Shown here piece by piece: positions 28,177-38,082 of a stretch of 64,000 nucleotides of DNA. Below the pieces are notes generated by a model. It did not search any database, was not told the origin of the DNA, and was given only the letters and a program-made list of their open reading frames with translations. Within the stretch, counting starts at the first letter, position 1; each line of letters begins with the position of its first letter. A program made the position numbers and the translations under genes. Origin of the DNA: Spelaeicoccus albus (lineage in GTDB: Bacteria; Actinomycetota; Actinomycetes; Actinomycetales; Brevibacteriaceae); assembly GCF_013409065.1 (NCBI RefSeq), contig NZ_JACBZP010000001.1, positions 2,294,001 through 2,358,000 of the forward strand, written 5' to 3'.

Positions 28177-28514
28177 TCCTCGGGGCGGATGCGAGTAGTC
28201 CGCGTCGAAAAGTGAAGAAGTCCGTACTCGTGCTTCCGGTCTGGGCGCTGCCTAGAGTGAAATGCATCAGTCGAACCGGATGTGCGGTATTCGGGGAGAC
28301 TGCCGGATGAGATCACCACTATCCGGACCGTCCAATTCGGCACTCTCTACCCCCCGAAGGTAATGCCGGACGTCGGCCGGGAGCGCCCCTGCGCTTCTTG
28401 GGCTTCGAGCCACGGACGTGCTCGGTGGTGGTGGGACTCAGCCGGACTTGTCGGCCGCGTTTACGCCGCCGACCACGGTGCGCCCGCGACTATGGGGATA
28501 TTCAGGGGCGCACG

Positions 28515-28543
28515 CGCGGGGCACACGGGTCGTGTGCCCCGCG
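28515..28543 (+). terminator. 13-bp G+C hairpin before the triple repeat
   Basis: CGCGGGGCACACG pairs perfectly with CGTGTGCCCCGCG around a GGT loop. No uridine run follows, so termination would be hairpin-only or the element may have another role. It is 340 bp after the LuxR gene and 180 bp before mfd. Confidence 0.45.
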
Positions 28544-28590
28544 CCTTCCGTTTGGGTAGCGCCTTCCGTTTGAGCAGCGCCTTCCGTTTG
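28541..28590. repeat. Three 14-bp direct repeats, 18-bp period
   Basis: GCGCCTTCCGTTTG occurs identically at 28541-28554, 28559-28572 and 28577-28590, with four-base spacers GGTA and AGCA. The first copy shares three bases with the right arm of the preceding hairpin. This could be an iteron-like binding site or a product of slippage. Confidence 0.85.
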
Positions 28591-28724
28591 GGGCCGGAAC
28601 CCGCGTTTGCCCGCAGCAGTAAACTGGACGAGGAAGCCGTGCGACTCACCGATTGCACGGCCCGGTCGTCGTGCGCGCATGACGGCTCATCGTCAACTCT
28701 CACCCTCCAGACGGGACCATTGCC

Positions 28725-31700
28725 ATGTTGTCCGGCATCCAGACAGTGCTTTCAACCGACCCCACGGTCAAGGCGCTGCATACCGACCTCGCCTCCGCCA
28801 CAGTGGATGCGGTTGCCGGACTCTGGCCCGCATTGACCGCTGACTGGTCGACGGAGCGGCCCCTGCTCGTCGTCACGGCAACCGGCAGGGAGGCCGATGA
28901 AGTGGCTGCCGCGGCCGGCGAATTCATGGATCCGGAGACTATCGCCGTCTTTCATTCATGGGAGACCTTGCCGCACGAACGGCTGTCGCCCCGGTCGGAC
29001 ACCGTCGGCCGCCGGCTGTCGGTGCTGCGTAGGCTGCGCCATCCCGGTCCGGTGCCGATACGACTCGTCGTCGCGCCGGTGCGGGCGGTCCTCCAACCGC
29101 TCGTCAAGGGATTGGGCGATCTGGAGCCGGTGGCTTTCTCGGTCGGGGACGACGTGTCGTTGACCGAAGTTTCCGAATCCCTGTCGGCAGCCGCGTATTC
29201 GCGAGTCGACATGGTGTCCCGTCGCGGCGAATACGCCATCCGGGGCGGCATCCTCGACGTGTTCCCGCCAACCGAGCCGCATCCGTTGCGTATCGAGTTC
29301 TTTGGTGACGAGGTCGACGAGATCCGCGCTTTTTCCGTCGCCGATCAGCGTTCGCACGAATTGACCGAGGAAGGACGCCGGACGGCGCCGACAAGCCTCT
29401 GGGCGCCGCCGTGCCGCGAGCTGTTGCTCACCGACTCGGTGCGTGAGCGGGCCGCCGCGCTGATCCCGGAATTCCCTGCGGCCGCCGAAATGCTCGAGCG
29501 GATCTCGGCCGGAATAGCCGTTGAAGGCATGGAATCACTGGCGCCCGCGCTGGTCGACGGGATGGAGCCGTTTGTTGCGAACCTGCCGGCCGGCACGCGA
29601 ATCGTCGTGGTACAGCCCGAACGCGTCAGCGCCCGAGCCGCCGATCTCGTCTCGACCAGCGAGGAATTCCTTGCCGCGGCGTGGACGGGGGCCAGTGCCG
29701 GCGGAAAGGCGCCGATTGACCTATCTGCGGCTAGCTACCGCACGTTCGAGCAGACCAAAGAGGCCGCCGACGTCCTCCAATTCGATTGGTGGGAACTTGG
29801 CGGGTTCGCGCATGACGAAGAACTCGTCGACGAAGTCGGATACTTTTCGATCGATGCGCGCGAGGTGCGCGGCTACGAAGGCGACGTCGACAAAGTACTG
29901 ACCGACTTGCGCGAATTGGTGTCGGCCGGCTGGAAGATAGTCGTCGCGACCGTGGGCCACGGCCCGGCCGGCAGACTGATGGAAGTCTTCCGCGAAGCCG
30001 AAGTGCCGGCCCGGCGAGACGACGACGTCGATGCCGAGCCGCCGTCCGGCCTCGTGATAGTGACGACTGCCGCGACCGCGGGCGGGTTTGTGTCCGAGTC
30101 GTTGAAGCTTGCGTTCCTCACCGAAGCCGACGTCCTCGGGCGGTCCGGCGCCGGCAGCACTCGCGATATGCGTCGGTTGCCCAGTCGCCGCCGGAACATG
30201 GTGGACCCGCTGCAATTGCGTCCGGGCGACTTCGTGGTGCACGAACAGCACGGTGTCGGCAAGTTCGTCGAGATGACGCAGCGGACCGTCGGCCGCGGGG
30301 ACGCGGCGCACACGCGCGAATATCTCGTCATCGAATATGCGCCGGCCAAGCGCGGCCAGCCGGGGGACAGGCTGTACGTGCCGTCCGATTCCCTCGACCA
30401 AGTGACGAAATACGTCGGCGGCGAGTCGCCGTCGCTGTCGAAGATGGGCGGCTCGGACTGGGCCAAAACGAAGTCGCGGGCGCGCAAGGCCGTCAAGGAG
30501 ATCGCCGGCGAGCTGATCCGGCTGTACTCGGCGCGGCAAGCGACGTCCGGTCATACCTTTGGCCCGGATACGCCGTGGCAGCGTGAACTCGAGGACGCAT
30601 TCAGCTATATCGAAACGCCCGACCAGCTCACGACCATCGACGAGGTCAAAGCCGATATGGAAAAGCCGGTGCCGATGGACCGGTTGATTTGCGGCGACGT
30701 CGGGTACGGCAAGACGGAGATCGCCGTGCGCGCTGCATTCAAAGCGGTACAGGACGGCAAGCAAGTGGCCGTGTTGGTGCCGACAACCTTGCTTGTGCAA
30801 CAGCATTACGACACATTTGCCGAGCGCTTTTCCGGCTTTCCCGTCACAGTCGCGCCGCTGTCGCGGTTCCAGACCGGTTCCGAAGCCAGGAAAGTCAAGG
30901 AATCACTGGCATCCGGAGGGCTGGACGTCGTCATCGGGACGCACCGGCTGCTTTCGGGCGAAGCTCGGTTCAAGGATCTGGGGCTCATCATCGTGGACGA
31001 GGAGCAGCGATTCGGCGTCGAGCACAAGGAAACGCTCAAGGCGTTGCGAACCAACGTGGACGTATTGTCGATGTCCGCCACGCCGATTCCGCGCACGCTC
31101 GAAATGGCGGTCACCGGCATCAGGGAGATGTCGACGCTTGCCACGCCACCCGAGGAACGTCATCCCGTGCTCACCTACGTGGGCGGCTACGACGAGAAGC
31201 AGGTCACGGCCGCGATCCGGCGCGAGCTGCTCCGCGAAGGGCAAGTGTTCTTCATCCACAACCGGGTCGATTCCATTGACGAAGCCGCAAAACGAATCGG
31301 CGAGCTGGTGCCGGAAGCGCGGATCGCCGTGGCACACGGCAAGATGCACGAGCGCCGGCTCGAACAGGTCATCGTGGACTTCTGGGAAGGCAAGTTCGAT
31401 GTGCTCGTGTGCACGACGATAGTCGAGAACGGTATCGACATCTCGAACGCGAACACCCTGATCATCGACAGGGCCGACCGATTGGGACTGTCGCAGCTGC
31501 ACCAGTTGCGCGGTCGGGTCGGCCGCGGACGCGAGCGTGCGTATTCGTACTTCCTGTATCCGGCCGATCACGAGTTGACCGAAACGGCACATGAGCGCCT
31601 GCACACGTTAGCCGCCCATTCCGACCTGGGAGCCGGAATGCAGGTGGCCATGAAGGATCTGGAGATCCGCGGCGCCGGCAATCTGCTCGGGGGTGAACAG

Positions 31701-32297
31701 TCCGGCCAGATCGAGGGCGTGGGATTCGACCTTTACGTGCGCCTAGTGGGTGAGGCAGTCGCGAATTATCGCGGCGATATGCCCGAGCCGGAGCACGAAG
31801 TGCGAATCGAGCTGCCGGTGGACGCGCACTTGCCGCACGACTACGTGCCACACGAGAGGCTCCGGCTGGAGGCGTATCGCAAGCTCGCGGCCGCGGGGTC
31901 GCCGCAAGTCATCGAGGATGTCTGCGACGAGCTTGCGGACAGGTACGGTCCGCTGCCGCTGCCGGTGCGTACTCTTGCCGACGTGGCCAGGCTGCGTGTG
32001 CACGCGCGTGAGTTCGGGGTCTTCGAGATCTTGGCGCAAGGCAATTTCATCCGGTTCGCGCCGGTCGAGCTACGCGACTCGCAGGTGATGCGGCTGAAGC
32101 GGCTGTACCCGCGGGCCATGCTCAAGCCGGCCATCCGGTCGATCTTGGTGCCGAGGCCGAAAGACGGCGGGATCGGCGGCGCCGCCCTGAGCGGCAGCGA
32201 TCTGCTGGCCTGGGTGAGCGACGTGCTGGACGGCGTGCTCGGCGACGACGTGTCGACCGCTGCGCGAGTCGGCACCACCTCGGCCTCCGCCAAATAG
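28725..32297 (+). CDS. mfd: Transcription-repair coupling factor
   Basis: 1190 residues, the normal Mfd length. The UvrB-homology module occupies the first third (SRRGEYAIRGGILDVFPPTE). The RNA-polymerase-interacting domain follows (RPGDFVVHEQHGVGKFVEM). The SF2 translocase has GDVGYGKTEIAVRAAF (from about residue 656), IIVDEEQRFGVEHKE, SMSATPIPRTLEMAV and QLHQLRGRVGRGRERAYSYF. The C-terminal domain closes the protein. Mfd removes stalled RNA polymerase and recruits UvrA. The ribosome binding site is weak. The gene stands alone and converges on mazG. Confidence 0.96.
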   Translation: MLSGIQTVLSTDPTVKALHTDLASATVDAVAGLWPALTADWSTERPLLVVTATGREADEVAAAAGEFMDPETIAVFHSWETLPHERLSPRSDTVGRRLSVLRRLRHPGPVPIRLVVAPVRAVLQPLVKGLGDLEPVAFSVGDDVSLTEVSESLSAAAYSRVDMVSRRGEYAIRGGILDVFPPTEPHPLRIEFFGDEVDEIRAFSVADQRSHELTEEGRRTAPTSLWAPPCRELLLTDSVRERAAALIPEFPAAAEMLERISAGIAVEGMESLAPALVDGMEPFVANLPAGTRIVVVQPERVSARAADLVSTSEEFLAAAWTGASAGGKAPIDLSAASYRTFEQTKEAADVLQFDWWELGGFAHDEELVDEVGYFSIDAREVRGYEGDVDKVLTDLRELVSAGWKIVVATVGHGPAGRLMEVFREAEVPARRDDDVDAEPPSGLVIVTTAATAGGFVSESLKLAFLTEADVLGRSGAGSTRDMRRLPSRRRNMVDPLQLRPGDFVVHEQHGVGKFVEMTQRTVGRGDAAHTREYLVIEYAPAKRGQPGDRLYVPSDSLDQVTKYVGGESPSLSKMGGSDWAKTKSRARKAVKEIAGELIRLYSARQATSGHTFGPDTPWQRELEDAFSYIETPDQLTTIDEVKADMEKPVPMDRLICGDVGYGKTEIAVRAAFKAVQDGKQVAVLVPTTLLVQQHYDTFAERFSGFPVTVAPLSRFQTGSEARKVKESLASGGLDVVIGTHRLLSGEARFKDLGLIIVDEEQRFGVEHKETLKALRTNVDVLSMSATPIPRTLEMAVTGIREMSTLATPPEERHPVLTYVGGYDEKQVTAAIRRELLREGQVFFIHNRVDSIDEAAKRIGELVPEARIAVAHGKMHERRLEQVIVDFWEGKFDVLVCTTIVENGIDISNANTLIIDRADRLGLSQLHQLRGRVGRGRERAYSYFLYPADHELTETAHERLHTLAAHSDLGAGMQVAMKDLEIRGAGNLLGGEQSGQIEGVGFDLYVRLVGEAVANYRGDMPEPEHEVRIELPVDAHLPHDYVPHERLRLEAYRKLAAAGSPQVIEDVCDELADRYGPLPLPVRTLADVARLRVHAREFGVFEILAQGNFIRFAPVELRDSQVMRLKRLYPRAMLKPAIRSILVPRPKDGGIGGAALSGSDLLAWVSDVLDGVLGDDVSTAARVGTTSASAK

Positions 32298-32362
32298 GGC
32301 GGCACCCGGCGTCCGGGCCGCTGCGGCCGCGTTCCGCGCGAGCCCGCACGCGATATGGAATG

Positions 32363-33034
32363 TCAGGAAGATTCTTGCCGGCGCGCCGCCCGCTCGAGAT
32401 CGCGGACGGCGTGTCGTAAGGCTGCTTCGGCATCGACGCCCTTTTCTTCGGCTTCACGCACAAGCGTTAAAAGTTCCGCGCCGATCCGCCCGGCCTCCGG
32501 GTCCGCATCGCCCGGCGTCGCACTTTCCGGGTCGGGGACGTCGAGCCGCGCACGCCCGATCCTTCGCAGTACCTTGTGCGCGCGGGTCAGTGCCGGCAAC
32601 GCCGTGGGAATGCCGTCAAACATCGATTCGCGGTCGGACTTCTCAGCGGCCTTGATCGTTTCCCAGGCACCCTCGACCCATTCGATGTCGACGGCGCCGC
32701 CGGGAAAAGCATCGGACCCCGTGTCGAAAACGTGCGGGTGTCGCCGGACGACTTTTCGGAGCAGCGCCGCGGCGACGTCGTCCAACGTGAACGCCGAGGA
32801 GTCTTCCTCCCCGAGTCGTGAGTGGAAGACGACTTGCCAGAGCACGTCGCCGAGCTCTTCGACCATGTCGTCGGCAGTGCCGGTCTCGACCGCGTCGACG
32901 TATTCGTAGCACTCCTCGATCAAATACGGCAGGAGCGTGCGGTGGGTCTGTTCGGCGCTCCATGGGCAGCCGCCGGGGGAGCGGAGCGTGTCGATAGCGC
33001 TGCGGAGGTCGTCAAGGGATCCGGTCTGTGCCAC
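32363..33034 (-). CDS. mazG: MazG nucleotide pyrophosphohydrolase
   Basis: 223 residues starting at GTG. The N-terminal MazG domain has CPWSAEQTHRTLLPYLIEEC, EELGDVLWQVVFHSRL and RRHPHVF, which carry the E-x-x-E and E-x-x-D magnesium-binding pattern. The C-terminal third is degenerate, as in the single-domain actinobacterial form. It hydrolyses non-canonical or excess NTPs to NMP and pyrophosphate. TAGGCT ends six bases before the GTG, with GTCACA 17 bp further up, so the gene is probably leaderless. It is convergent with mfd (65-bp gap), a neighbour pair usual in actinobacteria. Confidence 0.92.
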   Translation of the reverse strand: MAQTGSLDDLRSAIDTLRSPGGCPWSAEQTHRTLLPYLIEECYEYVDAVETGTADDMVEELGDVLWQVVFHSRLGEEDSSAFTLDDVAAALLRKVVRRHPHVFDTGSDAFPGGAVDIEWVEGAWETIKAAEKSDRESMFDGIPTALPALTRAHKVLRRIGRARLDVPDPESATPGDADPEAGRIGAELLTLVREAEEKGVDAEAALRHAVRDLERAARRQESS

Positions 33035-33040
33035 AGTGCC

Positions 33041-33069
33041 AGCCTAAACCTCCCGGCGTACGCTGTGAC
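33041..33069 (-). promoter_or_regulatory. mazG promoter, leaderless
   Basis: On the minus strand a GTCACA-like -35 (33064-33069), a 17-bp spacer and TAGGCT (33041-33046) are followed six bases later by the GTG start. Confidence 0.5.
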
Positions 33070-33088
33070 CGGCTCGCGGACCGCAATC

Positions 33089-33832
33089 TCAGTCGGCGAG
33101 AATCCGGTAAATCGACCGGCGCGCATCGTCGAGAATCTCGGCGACCTGGTGAGCCTGCTCGTCGCTGGCGGCGAAACGAAGTTGATGGACGGCGCCCATC
33201 AGCTTGGCGATGCTGCCGGCCAGTTCGGCGTCGTCCTCGGACTTTCCGGTCGCGCCTTCCCAGGCGGCTTCAAGTTCGTCGGCATGCTCGGCGATATAAC
33301 TGCGGCCGGCGTCGGTCAGCGTGAAATCGGTCCGGCTTCCTTCGCCGTCGGGCTCGATCAGACCGTCGTCCTGCAACTGTTGAAGGGTCGGATAGACGGA
33401 GCCCGGGCTGGGCCGCCACGCGCCGTCCGTGGTGTGCTTGATGGTCTTGATCAGCTGGTAACCGTTGGAGGGCTCTTGCGCCAAGAGCGATAAAATTGCC
33501 GCCCTGACGTCTCCTTTGCGGGCACGCCGTTCGCGGAACGGGCCGAAGCGAGGGAAGTCGCCGCCCATTCCGAAACCGCCAAATCGGCCCATCGGCGGCC
33601 CAAAAGCTCCCGGGCCATGACCGCCGCGCCCGCCGCGCCCACCACGCCCGCCTCGCCCGCCGCGGCCGTGCGGACCACGGTCTTCGGGGCCGCCGCGTCC
33701 GTGGTCGAAGCCGTGTCCTCGGCCCGTGTGCTCGTCATTAGCGCTCCAGTCGTCGCGGGTGTTGTCGGGGTCATGGCGCTCACTCTCGTTCGTGTCGTCA
33801 CTGTCATTGCTGTCGTGGTATTCGCGGGTCAT
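33089..33832 (-). CDS. PadR family regulator with RGG-rich N-terminus
   Basis: 247 residues from ATG 33832 (GGAG eight bases upstream). The first 100 residues are unusual: an acidic Asp/Asn/Ser stretch, then a Gly/Arg/His-rich run including GRGGRGGRGGRGGRGG and a GPPMGRFGGFGMGG patch. Residues about 105-185 are the PadR winged helix (RAAILSLLAQEPSNGYQLIK, then PSPGSVYPTLQQLQDDGL), followed by the dimerising C-terminal helices. PadR proteins repress genes in response to phenolics or drugs and usually control themselves. Palindromes overlie the upstream promoter. No obvious target gene other than itself is adjacent; eno is divergent. Confidence 0.88.
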   Translation of the reverse strand: MTREYHDSNDSDDTNESERHDPDNTRDDWSANDEHTGRGHGFDHGRGGPEDRGPHGRGGRGGRGGRGGRGGHGPGAFGPPMGRFGGFGMGGDFPRFGPFRERRARKGDVRAAILSLLAQEPSNGYQLIKTIKHTTDGAWRPSPGSVYPTLQQLQDDGLIEPDGEGSRTDFTLTDAGRSYIAEHADELEAAWEGATGKSEDDAELAGSIAKLMGAVHQLRFAASDEQAHQVAEILDDARRSIYRILAD

Positions 33833-33884
33833 GAGAATTTCTCCATGTCGGTAGGTGTCGGTTGTTGCGAAAAATTGATGTATC

Positions 33885-33928
33885 ACGACTGTCGTATGAC
33901 TATCGCGATATGCCAACGATATATCGTT
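33885..33928. promoter_or_regulatory. Palindromic operators of padR
   Basis: Three palindromes lie in the padR-eno gap: ACGACTGTCGT (33885-33895), TATCGCGATA (33901-33910) and the perfect 14-mer AACGATATATCGTT (33915-33928). The last overlaps the -10 of the padR promoter. The A+T-rich TATCG-type core resembles PadR-family binding sites. Autorepression is inferred. Confidence 0.6.
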
Positions 33929-33944
33929 AAAATTTCGATGTCAA
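33916..33944 (-). promoter_or_regulatory. padR promoter
   Basis: On the minus strand a consensus TTGACA (33939-33944), a 17-bp spacer and TATCGT (33916-33921) form the best -35/-10 pair in the window, about 85 bp before the padR start. Confidence 0.65.
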
Positions 33945-34035
33945 CGGCTGGGCAACTCGGTTGCGAAGTGCTGCACGTCGAAGGCGTGCTTTAGTCTTAG
34001 AAAGAGCCGACCAATCACCGAATGATGAGGAGTAA

Positions 34036-35316
<1,281 letters not shown>

Positions 35317-35341
35317 TTTCGGCTCCGCACACGGCACACTA

Positions 35342-35378
35342 GAAGGGCACGCTGTTTCTCTGCGACGGCGTGCCCTTC
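35342..35378 (+). terminator. Hairpin after eno
   Basis: GAAGGGCACGC (35342-35352) pairs exactly with GCGTGCCCTTC (35368-35378), 25 bp after the eno stop. No T-run follows. It may partially terminate or protect the eno transcript and so lower expression of ftsB downstream. Confidence 0.55.
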
Positions 35379-35411
35379 CCGTGTCGGAGAGAGTAGAGAA
35401 TGGGGTGAATC

Positions 35412-35945
35412 GTGACGGCCAAGAGACGTCCGGCTACCCGTCGCCGTCAGAGCTCGGCACCCTCGGAAGGCCGTCGCCCCCGCGAGGCCGCACGCGATCG
35501 GGACGTCGCCGATCCTCCCGGCGACCCCACCAGGCCGGCACGTCGACTTTCCGGCAGAATGCTGGCCATGGCCGGCGTCCTGCTTCTGCTCGTGTTGTTG
35601 TTTGCCCCGACAGTGCGCACATTCATCCGGCAGCAGCAGCAGATCTCCGAACTCAAATCGAGCATTTCCGACACTAAGCACGACGTGTCGAAGCTCAAGC
35701 ACGAGCGCGCACAAATGAACGATCCGAACTACGTGCGACAGCTGGCCCGCAAGCGGCTCCTCTATACGATGCCCGGTGAGAAGAGCTTCATCGTGATCAA
35801 CAAGGACAAGGCCCCGACCGTGAAGCAGCACGGCGTCGACAACGGTAAAGTGGTGTCGCCCACCAATAGCCAGGAATGGTATTCGGGGCTGTGGGACTCG
35901 GTGCAACGCGCCGGCACCCAACGCCCCATGACCGTTTCTCCATGA
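35412..35945 (+). CDS. FtsB/DivIC-like septum formation initiator
   Basis: 177 residues from GTG. A basic, disordered N-terminus of about 48 residues precedes one membrane helix (MLAMAGVLLLLVLLFAPTVR), then a coiled coil (QQQQISELKSSISDTKHDVS) and the family motif NDPNYVRQLARKRLLYTMPGE. This is the bitopic FtsB/DivIC topology. In the divisome it bridges FtsL and FtsQ. Its position between eno and DUF501 is conserved in actinobacteria and supports the call. Confidence 0.9.
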   Translation: MTAKRRPATRRRQSSAPSEGRRPREAARDRDVADPPGDPTRPARRLSGRMLAMAGVLLLLVLLFAPTVRTFIRQQQQISELKSSISDTKHDVSKLKHERAQMNDPNYVRQLARKRLLYTMPGEKSFIVINKDKAPTVKQHGVDNGKVVSPTNSQEWYSGLWDSVQRAGTQRPMTVSP

Positions 35946-35972
35946 TGCCGGCTCGGGTCGGCGAGGAATGAC

Positions 35973-36479
35973 ATGATCGATACCGCGACCACTGCCGATC
36001 TGCACGACGTCGCCGACCAACTCGGGCGGTTGCCGCGCGGCGTCGTCGGGATTGCCGCCCGGTGCCGCTGCGATAAGCCACTTGTCGTGGCAACGGCACC
36101 GAGACTCGACGACGGCACGCCCTTCCCGACCGTGTATTACCTCACGCATCCGGCAGTGACGGCCGCGGTCTCCCGGCTTGAGGCGGATGGCGTGATGGCC
36201 GACATGACGGCACGATTGGCCGAAGACCCTGAGCTTGCCGCAGGATATGTGCGGGCGCACGAAGCATACCTGCGTGACCGCGACGAGGTCGGACGCCGGG
36301 CCGGAACCGGTGCGGTCCCGGAAATCGACGGGATCTCGGCCGGCGGGATGCCCACCCGGGTGAAATGCCTGCACGTGCTTGCGGCGCATGCGCTGGCGGC
36401 CGGGCCGGACGTTAACCCGTTGGGAGACGAGACGCTCGAACGGATCAATTGGTCACCGGCGCGCTGTTGCTGCGCCTGA
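35973..36479 (+). CDS. DUF501 family protein
   Basis: 168 residues. The family core is clear: LPRGVVGIAARCRCDKPLVV, TPFPTVYYLTHPAVTAAVSR and GMPTRVKCLHVLAAHALAAG. Conserved cysteines in RCRC and KCLH suggest metal binding, but no activity has been established as far as I know. The protein ends in an unusual CCCA. It lies 27 bp after the FtsB-like gene and before ppx, the typical DUF501 context, although here a divergent FAD gene is inserted between DUF501 and ppx. Confidence 0.87.
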   Translation: MIDTATTADLHDVADQLGRLPRGVVGIAARCRCDKPLVVATAPRLDDGTPFPTVYYLTHPAVTAAVSRLEADGVMADMTARLAEDPELAAGYVRAHEAYLRDRDEVGRRAGTGAVPEIDGISAGGMPTRVKCLHVLAAHALAAGPDVNPLGDETLERINWSPARCCCA

Positions 36480-36524
36480 CCTCCCCCGCCCTTTCGCCGA
36501 GTGGTGGAGGGCAGCGGAGGAGGG

Positions 36525-37973
36525 TCATCCGTGCGGCGACAAGTCCGGTACGCCGGCGTTGAACCGTCGTCGTAGGGCAAGCCGCGCAGCATAGAAGCCG
36601 GCAAGACCATGCACCGACGGGCCGGGGGGAGTCGAGGAACTCGCCAGGAACACGTTCGGCAGCGGCGTGGCCCACGGCGTCGGGCCGAGCACCGGACGCC
36701 GAATGAGCTGCGGAAGGGTTACGGCACCTGCCGAGAAATCGCCGCCGACGCAATTGGGGTTGTAGTCGCCGAGCTCCTTGGCCGAGCGGTAGGCCTTGCC
36801 GATGATCAGGTCCTTGAACCCGGGAGCGAATCGTTCGATCTGGCCCTCGATAGCTCCCGACACATCGACGTCGGAACCGTTCGGCACGTGCGAATACGCC
36901 CACAAGGTGTGTTGGCCGGCCGGAGCGCGGCTCGAGTCGAACAAGCTGGGCTGTGCAACGAGCACGAACGGATTGTCCGGATGGACGCCGGAGGCAACTT
37001 GTGCTTCGCTGCGGGCGATGTCGGCCCGGCTGCCGCCTAAATGCACTGTCGGCGTCCTGCCGACGTTCTCGTCCGCCCACGGCACGGGGCCGGACAAGGC
37101 GTAATCAACCTTGGACACGGCGCCGCCGTATTTCAAGCTTTCCAAGGCCCGCAGATAGTTCGAAGGAAAGTGGTCGGCGCCGATCCGGGCCAGAGAGCGC
37201 GCGCTGACGTCGAGCAGGACGGCCCGGGCCGGGGGCAACTCTTGCAGTGATTTCACCATGTGTCCGGTGACGATTTCACCGCCGTGGGCCACGAAGTCGT
37301 CGACCAGCGCATCCATGATGGCTTGCGAACCACCGACCGGAACCGGCCAGCCGGCAGCGTGGGCCTGCAAGGCGAGTACCATCCCGGCGCCGGCAGTGCT
37401 GAGAGAAGGCATGCGGCCGACCGAATGGGCGTTGACCCCGGCCAGCAGCGCGGGGGCGACCGGGCCGCTGAAACGTGCATTCCACGCCGGACTACCTTGT
37501 TCGAGTACGCGCAGGCCGAACCGCAGTGCCGACGCAGGGTCCCGCGGGAGCCGCATGAGTTGGGAAAACGCGAAATCGATGACGCCGTCGATATGCGGAA
37601 CCAACGGGGCGAACAGCTTCCGCCACGCGGGGCCGTCACGGCCGAGCGATTCCGCCGTCCGGTTGACGTCGCGGAACGCCAACCCCGCCGGGCCGTCGTC
37701 GAGCGGGTGCGCGTACGACATGTCTGGCACGACGAACGGCACGCGCCGGCGGATGTCGAACGCCTTGAAGAACGGCGAGGACAGCACTTGAGGATGTATC
37801 GCCGAGCACTCATCGTGCAAAAAGCCCGGCAGCGTCATCTCGGACGAGCGCGCGGCACCGCCGAGCGTCCGGCTGCCCTCGATGAGCTGCACCGACAAAC
37901 CGGCACGGGCCAGGGTCACGGCGGCGGCTAAACCATTCGGCCCCGAGCCGACAACTATTGCGTCGAATTGCAC
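36525..37973 (-). CDS. FAD-dependent phytoene desaturase-like oxidoreductase
   Basis: 482 residues starting at GTG. The FAD-binding GxGxxG motif is at the N-terminus (IVVGSGPNGLAAAVTLARAG), followed by GGAARSSEMTLPGF. The C-terminus carries the second flavin motif (PNVFLASSSTPPGPSVHGLAG). It belongs to the NAD(P)/FAD-dependent CrtI-like group that includes desaturases and amine oxidases. No carotenoid genes are nearby, so the substrate is unknown. CAGACT ends six bases before the start, suggesting a leaderless transcript. It interrupts the DUF501-ppx order on the opposite strand. Confidence 0.83.
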   Translation of the reverse strand: MQFDAIVVGSGPNGLAAAVTLARAGLSVQLIEGSRTLGGAARSSEMTLPGFLHDECSAIHPQVLSSPFFKAFDIRRRVPFVVPDMSYAHPLDDGPAGLAFRDVNRTAESLGRDGPAWRKLFAPLVPHIDGVIDFAFSQLMRLPRDPASALRFGLRVLEQGSPAWNARFSGPVAPALLAGVNAHSVGRMPSLSTAGAGMVLALQAHAAGWPVPVGGSQAIMDALVDDFVAHGGEIVTGHMVKSLQELPPARAVLLDVSARSLARIGADHFPSNYLRALESLKYGGAVSKVDYALSGPVPWADENVGRTPTVHLGGSRADIARSEAQVASGVHPDNPFVLVAQPSLFDSSRAPAGQHTLWAYSHVPNGSDVDVSGAIEGQIERFAPGFKDLIIGKAYRSAKELGDYNPNCVGGDFSAGAVTLPQLIRRPVLGPTPWATPLPNVFLASSSTPPGPSVHGLAGFYAARLALRRRFNAGVPDLSPHG

Positions 37974-38082
37974 GTAGCCAGTCTGTCATGACCGTGGCGG
38001 TCGCCCGTGGAACCGTGCTTACTCGCGCCCACGCGGCGCCCTCAATTGCCAGGCCGTCACCCGGCACGGCAAAGTATGAAGC

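Larger units (their letters stand above)
28177..28724. other. 548-bp gap: hairpin, triple repeat, no gene
   Basis: I find no convincing gene. From 28515 the region holds a long hairpin followed directly by three copies of GCGCCTTCCGTTTG at 28541, 28559 and 28577 (period 18). TAAACT at 28620-28625 could be the mfd -10. An 80-codon frame on the minus strand translates the repeats as QTEGA units but has no ribosome binding site and looks spurious. Confidence 0.6.

Noticed and set aside
28541-28590. Possible CRISPR-like array.
   Set aside because: Repeats are 14 bp with four-base spacers and only three copies; no cas genes are in the window.
28438-28703. Minus-strand 80-codon frames translating the triple repeat as QTEGA or KRKAL units.
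   Set aside because: The repeated peptide simply reflects the DNA repeat; no ribosome binding site or conserved domain.
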